A stretch of DNA of 64,000 nt, from the NCBI RefSeq assembly GCF_026914185.1, contig NC_070573.1, forward strand, positions 1,426,001-1,490,000, given 5' to 3'. Under the pieces are notes generated by a model. That model was not told where the DNA came from. It made no database searches and was given only the letters and a program-made list of their open reading frames with translations. Below, in pieces: positions 12,224 through 21,922 of this stretch. Source of the stretch: Puccinia triticina (lineage: Eukaryota; Basidiomycota; Pucciniomycetes; Pucciniales; Pucciniaceae). The position numbers and the translations under genes are program-made. The first letter of the stretch is position 1, and the number at the start of each line of letters is the position of its first letter.

Positions 12224-12641
12224 TGTAGCCGTGCTACAATTGGTTACGCAACAGGCGCCCATACTAGGGGCGCGCTGTACGCGTGTTAGGTTTTTCCGGC
12301 TCCGGCTCCGCACGAGCCAGGAGTTAAAGGTGCCAAAGCCCCTGCGTACTGCATGCAAGGGGTTGTGGGTTTCTGTTTCTTCCTTCCTTTCTCAGACCAG
12401 GCGTGATCTGTACACGCCCATATTGCCTGTACCGTTGAACTACTATTCATCGGTTTCTTCTTGTTGTTTGGCTTTCTTTTCCATTGCCGGCCCTTATAAA
12501 AGGGCCTCTCTTGTATGTCTGTTTTCCGCATCCATCCTCTGTTGTTGGAAATCCAGACATCTTTTTCTTTGTCATTTAGCCGCGTGTAGCTTTGCTCCGC
12601 CGCAGGCCCATTTCCATAGCCTTGTAGCCTGCCCGACTACA
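12224..12641. mobile_element. Candidate solo LTR, 418 bp
   Basis: It begins TGTAGCCGTGCTACA and ends GCCCGACTACA, the TG...CA ends typical of LTRs, and is flanked by CCAC on both sides (12220-12223 and 12642-12645). A TATA box (TTATAAAAG, about 12494-12502) sits two thirds of the way in, as expected for a U3/R junction. No internal retrotransposon sequence adjoins it. The 4-bp duplication is short, so confidence is moderate. Confidence 0.5.
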
Positions 12642-12734
12642 CCACGCCACGAATTCTGTGCCACCAGAGAGGCTCTCGGATCGACGGCAATCAGTCCCTC
12701 AATACGTCTCCCACCACCGACCTTGATAACGAAC

Positions 12735-13110
12735 TATCTGCTATGCCGTTCTCCGCCCCCAGTCGGTCGAAGTCGTCCTTGAGCATCTGGTGGAGACTCT
12801 GGAGCTGGCCGAGCTCCTCGTGGAGCTCGTGGATCGGGGCCTGCTTGGCGCGCGCATGTCTTGTTGTTTTCTTGCCGGATCCCAAGCATCCGCCGCTGCA
12901 GCTACTCGTTCTCTAAGCTTGAAGCACGCGAGCTGTTGCGCAGAGACGAGAGCTGCTGGGTGAGTTTGTTCAGCTGGCCCTTCATCTCCTCCCACATCTC
13001 CGCCCCGTCCACCGCCGTTGCTGACGGGTCCGATCTTTTGAGTCCCGCCAACTCGGCTTCGAGCGTGGCCGTCCGGTCCTTGTACTTCACCGAGGCGCTG
13101 GACTTCCTTG
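12735..13110 (-). pseudogene. Fragment of a GC-rich coiled-coil protein gene
   Basis: On the minus strand two adjacent frames read as coiled coil: a segment with EMWEEMKGQLNKLTQQL, and after a frame break one with LHEELGQLQSLHQML and DDFDRLGAEN. GC content and codon choice are clearly higher than in the surrounding element, like the host gene at 44.4-49.2 kb. It has no start or stop of its own. It is best read as a piece of a host gene carried inside the transposon. 13111-13851 holds no recognisable gene. Confidence 0.5.
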
Positions 13111-13851
13111 ACCAGCGATGCCCCTAAAGTCTTGTCTCAAGACTCTAGCACTCTCACCAACGGTGCGCTCATCAACAATGAGGGCCCACCTCCACACACC
13201 ATCCCCCAGCCCTTCCTTCAAGTTTCACCCATCATTTGAACCCCCACACCCAGCCTGCAACACTCTTCCCCATTCATTCTGGCCTCATTATGTATATAGT
13301 GAAGTTTTCTATGACCAGCTTGAACCTGTTTTGATATTCAATATATAACCCAAGCCACAGGCTTAATCCGAGTTCAAAATTGACTAGGATGCCGTTGTGT
13401 AAATCACAGAGGGGATTAGACTCAGCTTGTGCGGCATCCATGCCAGACGGGCCCAAAAAGGCCTCCTTTTGGGTGCTAACTGGTGTTAAGGCTTCCAGCT
13501 TGATTCAAGACATGTGTGTTTTGCCCCTCCCAGAGGCTGCAAACCCAGAATTATCCTCCACATCAATCAACCTGACAAACAAGAGAAAAGAGGTATAAAT
13601 TGAAGGAAGGGGATAATGGTAGTGTTGCTTGATCATCCCACCTAAGGAGATGGCTAAAAGATAATACAAGCACCATGGATGACTGGTCAGCACTTTTTCT
13701 GATTGAATATTGACAAGTGTGAGAATACGCTTACAGGCTACAGTGAATGACAGGTAATTCAAAATTATTCAGCTGGTGGAGTATTTTCTGAACCTTCTTC
13801 TGAGGAGGCATATTCCAGTGATGGGGTGCGGTAGAAATTCTCTCCAAAGTG

Positions 13852-15460
13852 CTACTTAAGATGTGGCAACATGTGGTGAAAAACATGCCACACATTCCCA
13901 ACATTCATTTGATCAAAAGTGAAGCCCAATTCCAACATAATTTGTGTTGCAACTTTGTGGAACCAGCCAGGTGTATGAGTAAACATTCGCATCATTTCTG
14001 GGTAGTCTTCTTGGAGCATGGATTGAATGCGTTCATTGGAAACTTTGACTAAATAATCCGTTGTACCATAGAATTCTGATGTTCCATATGAAAATTCTGG
14101 GCTGCATGCAGTTGGGGTTGATATTGAATGGTCTCAACGCTTTCAAGAGTTATTGTTGATATCAACCCAAATGTCAACACTAGCCTGGAAAACTGGAATC
14201 CACAGAAAAAGGAAAATAAGCCTATTTTTGAAGGGGGTCAGTACAATTTTTCAATCAATTATGCATATCCATCCACAGACCTTTGAATTTGGTCTTCCTG
14301 ATCATAATTTCCTCCATCAATTTCATCAATGATATTTCCAATTATTGATCGATTGTGTTGCTTCATCATCTGAGACCAAAGTGATTCAATACGTTGGTTT
14401 CTGGTTGATTTGGTCCAATGCATACGGGCTGTTGCTTCTTCCACTGTGAGCTGTCTACCTTCAAAACTTGCATATTGATGAGAAAGATACATAATCAAGG
14501 TTCCCATGTTTCCAGTCTCAGTTCCACTGTCAACTGTCACTTTTGATGGAATGCCACCAATCTTTGAAGCAAGGTGGAGGAAGTAGACACCAATGTGGCG
14601 GGGGTCATTGTTTGTGACATGAACAAACATCCCCAAAACCTTTTGAGACCAGGCATCAATGAATCCATAGACAGTGATTCCATAAGGCTTTAATTTATCG
14701 TGGCCATCACAAGACCAAATGTGATTAGGGCCATAGGTACGAAAAACGCGGCGTTTGCATGTTTGTCGGAGACGAGCTTGCGTTCCTTCGGGGTCTATTT
14801 CTTTGAGGAAGTCGGCCACCATCTGCCTGTTTTGGAATAAAAAGCTCTTCAATTTGGGTTTGAATAAAATCAAGGTAAGGTGACTCACCTAGGTACATGG
14901 ATTGCATATTGTGTCTTGAGTATGATGTTCATTCTTTGATAGCCCGCATTTCCGTACCCTAGAAATTCTCGTGCATGTGTAATTGCTTCATAAACTTGAG
15001 GTATTGTGACCTTGCCTTTCAGGACATCATTGATCTCCAGCTTCAAGTTGAGCTCTTTCAGGTATCGTTTGACTGTCCGGCAGTAAACATCAACATTGGT
15101 CTCTTTGGCTAGGCGCGCTTGGATCTCGGCAACACTCAGTCCTTTGGAGTGAGATGAAATCAGGGATGCTCAAACTTGGGGAGTTATTACTGAAGCCGGT
15201 TTAATTTTGGGAAGATCGCGTTGCTGAAGGCCCCATTCTCGACGTTTGCGTGTGAAGGTGCGTTCATGCATTTTTATACCATGATTGTGCAATATTTCAA
15301 GTACTTTTGGCCCTTTGAGACCCTTTAGGAGGAGCTTCTCAACAAGATTTCTTGTGAAACTTTCAGGTTCTTCATCTGAGCTAGAATCACAGTAATCAGA
15401 ACCCAATTCGTCATCAGGACCAGAAAGTTCATCGTACTCTGAAGTTGATATTTCTTCCAT
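13852..15460 (-). pseudogene. DDE integrase-type transposase of the 9.9-kb element (one in-frame TGA)
   Basis: Three exons fit by phase: 15460-14889, 14826-14281 and 14101-13852 (456 codons including the stop). The N-terminus is acidic and followed by helix-turn-helix-like DNA-binding segments (KGLKGPKVLEILHNHGI; SVAEIQARLAKETNVDVYCRTV). The catalytic core is integrase-like: first Asp in WSCDGHDKLKPYG, second Asp in VTVDSGTET, and Glu in TRNQRIESLWS. The C-terminus has a YGTSEFYGTTDY segment and a TPGWFH motif. This layout occurs in basidiomycete integrase-core transposases. TGA at 15172-15170 interrupts exon 1 between the acidic/HTH part and the second HTH; a 34-nt intron there would be too short. 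The gene lies just inside the right inverted repeat, reading away from it. Confidence 0.8.
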
Positions 15461-15597
15461 GGAGGGCAATAGCGACTAGGGAAGGATAAGTGAGGGTTAT
15501 TGCGATCACCAGTGCACCAAGGGTGAATGCAGCAATTCATTTAGCGGGTTCCTCAGGTTCCGTGTAAAGGGAAGCCAATGCAAGAAGCCGACTGTAC

Positions 15598-15973
15598 TTG
15601 GAAGATGTTTCACCTTTTTTTGGTAAACAAGTCTCGACGCAACTGGAAATCAGTTATTTTGGTGCGGTTTTGCTTGAAGAAAAGTCTCAAGGCAACTGGA
15701 AATCAGTTATGTTGGTGTGGTTTTGCTTGATTTGTGTTTCACTGGTCAAAAATAACAGTTCTTTTGAATGTTATATGTAATTCTAGGGAAGCCAATGCAA
15801 CTTTGCGTTTCATGAAATGAACTATGTACCGATGCGACTTTGCGTTTCATGAAATGAACCATTTGGAAGGTATGTACATATGATACATGTCTTGTGCATC
15901 TGTATTTTGCAAAATCACATTTTCCAATTTTTCAAATTGGTGGCCGGATCCGTGTCCCTCTAGGGCTTCCGTA
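15598..15973 (-). repeat. Right terminal inverted repeat of the 9.9-kb element
   Basis: This is the reverse complement of 6066-6379 and is longer because of two internal duplications: a ~37-bp CAACTGGAAATCAGTTAT block and a ~45-bp GCGTTTCATGAAATGAAC block, each present twice here but once on the left. Confidence 0.85.
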
Positions 15974-17127
15974 TGGGGGCGACTTCTTCTTTGCTCTCTT
16001 CTTCGGATTCTTCCTCAGATGCTGTTTCACCGTCGTCCAAAGGGTCAGGTGTGGTATTTGTTGCCTTAGCTTTCCCTTTTGTTGGCTTCAAAGTGGCAAA
16101 TGTGTGCTGCAACTTATCTTTCTTTGAGCTGCCTGGGTTGGGGTGTTTGGGTGCGCTGGGTTTGTTGGGTTGGAATTTAGTTCTGGCAGATGGGCGTGAT
16201 GCATGTCAGAGGCGTAAACAGGTGAAACGGTAAGATGGCGACGTACAAAGTTCGGGCTGCCTTTGGTGCTTGCCCACTATGAGCACTCGTGGAGGGTAAC
16301 AATGAAGCCATCCCAATCTGGTGACCCAATGTGACTGCAACGTGAGAGACCTGACAAGGAGCGTAAGCTGGAGTTATACGGTGATTGGAAATTGAGGCTC
16401 ACCACCAACTGCCATGGTGGATTCCATTTCAAAGTCGACCAAGCGGCCTGCTATTTTGAATTCGTGGCCAACAATGAAAAGGTTGAACGTTTTGACCTGC
16501 AATTTAGAGCCGGGCACTATGTACTTGATTGAGAAGCGTTTATGGGCCCGCTCCTGAATAGCGGTGAGTACATGAATGACTGTTGGTCAAAGATGGAGTA
16601 ATAGTACGGCTTACTTGTGGGTCCCAGTCGCTGTGGGCAACAATGACTTCCAAGTTAGCAGTCCCATCCCCGCTAGCGGAGACGACTTCTTGACGAGAGG
16701 TGACCATGCCAAGCGAGTTGACTGCTGCTCTATTCGAGAAATTGAGTGTGTTGTCAGCAATAGGCATCACAGGCAAAGCCATCTCCTGAACGTATGTGAG
16801 CTTGGGTGTGGAGCCATCGTTGAGCGGCAAAAACTTCCCGGTCAAGTAATGGATGAATGTGGGATTGAGCAGATTATTGAGGGCCGTGTTGGTGGTCAAT
16901 TGAATCTTGAAGTCCTCGCTCTTGTTGTTCAGTGCGCTGGCACACTGAAGGTAGCTTGGTGTAGTCACATTCCCGTACTGGTTGGCCCTGATAGCATTGG
17001 GAATGGACTGGAATGAATAGTAAGCAGCGGGTAGGTTAATTGAGGGAACAGGAGGACTCACCTCGCCAAGGGGTTCAAATAAACCTGTCATGCTGGCAGG
17101 GTGGTTGGGGGTACGATTGATAGACAT
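15960..17127 (-). pseudogene. Host gene interrupted by the 9.9-kb transposon (unrecognised family)
   Basis: Starts at ATG 17127. Likely exons are 17127 to about 17062, about 17007 to 16615, about 16555 to 16400, then one or two further exons up to the insertion. The first intron is a 54-nt in-frame GTGAGT...TTCCAG. The protein has a hydrophilic N-terminus, an SDWDPQ segment, and a basic then acidic C-terminal region (GSSKKDKL; EESEEESKEE). In its present state the frame runs from the target duplication into the inverted repeat and stops at 15962-15960 after four foreign codons. The lost tail is at 5995-6059. Function is unknown. An AT-hook-like tail and acidic region suggest a nuclear protein. 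Exon borders between 16400 and 16240 are uncertain. Confidence 0.62.
15974..15979. repeat. Right target-site duplication TGGGGG
   Basis: A direct copy of 6060-6065, immediately outside the right inverted repeat. Confidence 0.82.
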
Positions 17128-18876
17128 TCTGGAAGGTGGTATTGGAATGGGTGGTATTTGGGGTATGAAAAGATTGAGAATGGGATGGAGGTGGTGAGTA
17201 GGGGTGGAAGTGAAGAAGAGAGTGCTTTATATGGTGAGGAGGGATGGGACGCTTCTGATTGGGGTGCGGTCCGAACACCACCACGTTTCAATGAATGAAT
17301 GCGCCCACTCGCAACGTTGAACATAGGTGGGCCGGCGACACAAACCAGGCCAGTTCGATTTGATATAAACTGAGTTGAGCTGGACTGGCCTGGAAGCCAT
17401 TGAAGGACCAATGGACAAGGCGTTGAGGGGTGACAAATTGGCCGCTGGTGACGTGGGGTGGCGAGATTTAGAGCTGTTTACAGTTAAGGATAAGGGGGGG
17501 AGAAGTGTTGGGAACGTACAAGGGTGCATGCCTGTGCCAAAACGCGAGGTGATCAAGTCTGCCCAAGACGTGTTTGCCCATTGGTCGGTAGCGCCGCGCG
17601 TGACCTGTTGTGATAAGTGCGGATACAGTTAGTGGGCACCACGGTGAGGATTGTCCGGGCCAGATGTGGTGGCAATACCTGCGGTAATGGGCGTACCTTT
17701 TTCGGATGCGAAGGGCCTGTTGTTAGTGTGGTGGGGAGGGCAGTGGCAAGTGGTACCAAGGGGACAGTGGAAACGCGCGTTGGGGGCGGCGGCGTGGGGT
17801 GTGTGCAGTTGCGGCGGGGCATTGGAGACAGAAGGCAGATGGAAAGGGCGAGTACAAATGTATTGAAAGCTTATTTAAGGAGGGTGGATTTGCGCGGGAT
17901 TGATGCCCCAGGGGCTCTGGTTTTGTCCTACCCCCTCCCTGGAAGCCTGCTAATCACTTGATTAGGGCCTTCCTGGACTACTCTAACAACCGGCCCACTT
18001 TTGCTCATTGCTGCGGCACAGCTGGAGGGTCATCCATAGGGCCTTTGGGCCTTTGGGGATTTCAATGTTTACTGTTTTTTGTGTGGCTGTTTGTGCCAAT
18101 TGTGAGAAAAAAACACCCCAAAACTTAGATCCAGAAGTCTAGATTTCTGTGGATTTAAGAAAGTGGGATAGTGACATATGCAATTTTGAATACCATAATT
18201 GACCACTCAATTAAGGTGTTCAAAGTTGAAATCATAAAATTTACAATACATAAAATCATAAAATCATAAAACTTTCAAGTGATGATTTCATATGTACCAT
18301 TCTAGAAATGTTGCTGTAATTTGAGTGTTTGGGTGGTACATATTTTTCTCCGCTCAGAATTTTATGATTTCATGGTGTTATGATTTTATGCAAGTCAACT
18401 TTGAACACCCTAAATCCATAATCATATCTATCTGCTCATCCTCATCATCATTATTGCAAAAGGACAGAATCAAATGTGCTTGAAACAATATTAATTATTA
18501 ATGAATTTTCCGTTTTGAGGAAAACTGAACTAATGGTTATGTAGATATGGGAGAGGAAGTCAACAGAAAATGTGAAAGGACACCAATGTTCCTTTGCTAC
18601 AAAGAGGAATCATCTAGGATTTACTGAATGAATGGAACGGCCTTGTTCAATACACATGATCAGAGCTACAAAGAACGCAAAAAGAAGACAAAAAAAATGC
18701 TGAGGACGTTGGGCAGAGGGGCAAGTGGCAAGGGATGGGGCGTGATCTGCTCGATTGAGATGATGGTGGTTACAAATTATTAGTAGAAAGAGAGAGTGAA
18801 TGGACCCGCCCCTTAAAAAACCAGAAGAAAAGAGAAGAGGGGCGGGGACGGTATCCCGGCTTGACCCAAAGACGGA
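17128..18876. other. Intergenic, no gene recognised
   Basis: GC-richer 17130-17960 is probably the promoter side of the interrupted gene. 17961-18876 is A/T-rich and contains several CATAAAATCATAAAA-type direct repeats (18236-18270) with an inverted relative near 18360-18390. No coherent spliced frame was found. Confidence 0.45.
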
Positions 18877-21203
18877 TCAGGAGACGGATTGAGAGTAGTC
18901 GGGGTCGTAATTAGAGCCATCATAGCCGTAAGATTGAGATTCAGAAGAAGCGGGAGGAGGAGTTTCCAAAGAAGGAGCAGGGGAAGCGGGATCCAAAGAA
19001 GGAGCAGGGGGAGCGGGAGTGTCGGAAGGGTTTTGGTTGATGACGGCTTGGACAAGATTGGGGAGCTGGTGGTACCAATCGAAGATCAAGATGCCCAGTC
19101 TCTGTGCCGGCTGTCCATCCGCCCCATCCCCAGCACTCGATCTCTCGGCAATCAGCCGCTCGATTCTGCCGTTCACTGAGCCGGCCAGACTCGGCCCTTC
19201 TCCCGATCCGATCGCCAACATCTTTAAACATAGCAATATCCGTCAGCTTTCTATCAAGAGCGCATTTCCGTTTTTGTGAAGAAGAAGAGGGACAGTCTGG
19301 TTATTCACCTTGGGTGTTACAGGGGGCGAGTTGCGGAGCGCTCCGCCGCTTGCGAAGGTGATGAAAAGCTGATCGACGGAGTCAGGATTGCTACTGTTAG
19401 CCAGCTCCAAATGGCTCTGAACGGCCTGGAACTTGAGCTCGAACTTCTTCTGGATGGAAGTCGGGTTCGGCAGGATGTTGTAGAAATCCTCGACGAATGC
19501 GCGCGCGCGGTCTTCTGGGTTGTACATGATCGTGAAGTTGCCGTCGTTGTCGTTGAACTGCGGCGGTGGGAGGGGGATCCCGATAGGCTTGTATTCTGGA
19601 CTGCCTCGGATCTCGTCCCAGTCGATTCGTTGGATGAATATCAGCTTTCCTCGCGCTGGTCCCAACGTTCCAAGCTAAGATAAACCGACAGTCAACGCCT
19701 GAACAATTGGATGCTTGGCTAAGTCAAACCACCATACAAACCTTGCTATCTTCCTGTAACCAGTGATTTCGGGCCATCTCGGAACCAGTAAGAAGCTCGT
19801 AGAGCATGAGTTGGAGTATTTTACTGGAAGGTTGTCCCTTGTCAGGAGGGTTTCCGTATGTAGCATTATCAACTTTGATGGAGATAAGGATAGTTTCGGA
19901 GGGATGGTCATCGAGCCACTTATAAAATCCCAGCAGGGCATCAGGTAGCGTTGCAGTCGTGCTCAATAGTGCCGAAGCTGGACATCGTAACCATTGTAAA
20001 TTGCTTTGCATCAGGTCTTCTAATACTCGTGAATTGCAGGAAGGATGGTTATGCTTCTTACCATGAAAAAATCCTAGTTGTCGGTGGTCAGGTAAAAATC
20101 CTACTCTGAGATCGAAGAATCGGATCCCATCTCCGAGCATCTGGAACAGACTTCTATCCTGAATGATGGGAAACAAGACAGCCCGGATCAGTTCGCGGGG
20201 CGAGGAAGAGGACACGGTTGAAGGGCATAATAATTAGAAGTGTTGGATGGATTGGTTACTTACCTGGCATTGAAATGCGATGGCCGGAGGCAGTTTCCCG
20301 GTCACGGGTTCAAGGAGCGTTTGGGTAGCTTGGGTGTAGTTCCCTGTGCCAAAAGAATATCAGAAAACATGATTGAAAACCGAATGATCTTGGTCCGAAG
20401 ATGGCTTACATGTGGCTGCGTCGTGGGTGCCCGGAATGGACATGCTTGTTATGGGGACATGGTCTGGGACGTTTGCCATCCAGTTGGACAGTTTTCCATG
20501 AGATTGTTCGTAAAACCCTGTAAAAGATGTTGGTTGTTAGAGTTCAATGGTCCAATCTTGTTATTGGTGAATTCTTTTGGATTTTTGTTTTGGCAGAGAT
20601 GTTTTTATGTGTGTGTCAAGGTCACCTGATAGATTTTTTTCTCTCTCTCTGATATTTATGATGTAACTACTGAGAGAGGAAAGAGGTGAATTATTTATAA
20701 AGCCTACCTAAGACCGGAGCAGCATCTAAGATTCTGCGGCTGATTTGATCGGATGAAAGTTGGTCAGGAGACTCCTGGGAGAGGGGATTGACGTCAGGAT
20801 AGGTAGTGGTAGTCGAAGTGTTTGATTGGAAGCCGATCTGGAACTGGACTTGGTCCTGTTCAGAGGTACGGAGAGGGGAAGCCAGGCCGGCTGGACGGTA
20901 GACGGCAAGGATCAAGATGGCGGCGAGGAGGGTGGAGGCCAGGCAGTTGAGCCAGAGCTTTTTGGGCCGGATGAAACTCATCAGGTCGGTGGGGGTGATA
21001 ACTGAGTCTTTCCTTTTGGCGGAGGGAGTGGTGGAAATGTAGCAGGGTAGCTCGTCCCCGGTAGCACGGTTGGCACTGGGAGGACTGTAGGCTGGGGATA
21101 AACGAATGTCAGGTTTCTCGGATATTATGCTGATGATCGTATGGCACTCTTCAGTCTCACGTCCCTGGGCCTCTGGATCACGGAGATGGGAGGATAGAGA
21201 CAT
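18877..21203 (-). CDS. Membrane-anchored PI-PLC X-domain (PLCXD-like) protein
   Basis: Six exons fit exactly in phase: 21203-20708, 20517-20410, 20343-20264, 20158-19742, 19674-19309 and 19221-18877 (603 residues). Residues ~83-101 form one hydrophobic segment after a basic RPKK, predicting an N-in signal anchor with the enzyme domain outside or in the lumen. The X-domain is clear: SIPGTHDAATW with the first catalytic His (~197), DGIRFFDLRVGF, FFHGKKHNH with the second His (~260), and FYKWLDDHPSETILISIKVD. A PLC X-domain cleaves or binds phosphoinositides or GPI-type lipids. With no Y, C2 or EF-hand domain this is the stand-alone PLCXD/bacterial-type form. The C-terminal ~110 residues contain a DWYHQLPNLVQAVINQN helix and a Pro/Ser/Tyr-rich tail. 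The last intron acceptor (AAG before 19221) is the least certain site. Confidence 0.88.
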
Positions 21204-21922
21204 CGTTTTAAAGACTATAAGCACTACACGATGGCGATTGGGCTCGACGATGAAACCCGAGCAGGGTGTTTGAGAGTGTGATGGACAGTTTCTGAGGTTT
21301 GTTGAGGGTGATGATAGCTGCAGGAGCTTGTCCGAGACAGAACCCAACTATCTCAGAAACGCTTACCTTGGAACTGCGGTAAAACATATTTACATCATCC
21401 GGTCAAATCCATGGCCGATTGAAACAATCGACTTTCCACCGGAAGGTGCCTCAGCGAAGCCGGCAAAATTAAGAGCAAGTCCTGAAGCGGCTAATATTTG
21501 CTATCATCAAATGAATCCCAAGTATAACTCGTTTATTCAATAAGATAGTGGGCCGAACAAGAGTAGACGGTTCTGTATAGCTAATCAAAGACATCCAAAG
21601 ATGACATGTTATGGGGGGATTAAGGAAAGGGGCGGTATTTATGTACACATCATCACCACCGAAATGCAAAGCGAAGCAGACCTGTGGAAAATAGTGCTAC
21701 ACAATGTATCATGCTCTATATGATCAAAATATCCCAGATATCTACGTACGAGGATGAGAGGAAGCTACTGAGTCTAGACACTATATTAATATTGAACTAC
21801 GGCTACTCTGAATAGTCAAGACACTGTATAAACGAATGCTACTGAAGTCTAGACACAATGAAGGGATGGTAGTACTCCATACATCTGGGATGGTCCACAA
21901 GCAGAGAAAGAAGGTACACAGA
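21204..21922. other. Spacer between two minus-strand genes
   Basis: 720 bp holding the promoter of the PLC-like gene and the 3' end of the Hel2-like gene. No further gene is seen. Confidence 0.5.

Larger units (their letters stand above)
6066..15973. mobile_element. 9.9-kb TIR transposon carrying transposase, TET/JBP-like and alpha-kinase genes
   Basis: Bounded by long near-identical inverted repeats that both start TACGGAAGCCCTAGAGGG and by TGGGGG duplications. It contains an alpha-kinase gene (+, 6499-8527), a MITE (8941-9233), a TET/JBP-like dioxygenase (-, 9489-11480), a candidate solo LTR (12224-12641), a coiled-coil gene fragment (about 12735-13110, -) and a DDE transposase (-, 13852-15460). 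The three element genes each carry an in-frame stop, so this copy looks decayed. The insertion lies in the last coding exon of a minus-strand host gene. I cannot assign a named superfamily. The transposase is of the integrase-like DDE type seen in basidiomycetes, not a recognisable KDZ, hAT or Tc1 enzyme. Whether dioxygenase and kinase are true element cargo or were captured by this copy needs other copies. Confidence 0.85.

Noticed and set aside
11548..12782. Several overlapping ORFs of 80-180 codons
   Set aside because: No proper starts or family motifs; Pro/Ser/His-rich composition; they overlap a candidate LTR.
15140..15175. A short intron to remove the TGA in the transposase
   Set aside because: Available GT and AG sites would give a 34-nt intron, shorter than the others here. 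An in-frame stop is simpler.
17375..17961. Gly/Arg-rich plus-strand ORFs upstream of the interrupted host gene
   Set aside because: Low-complexity composition, no splice-consistent model, no motifs.
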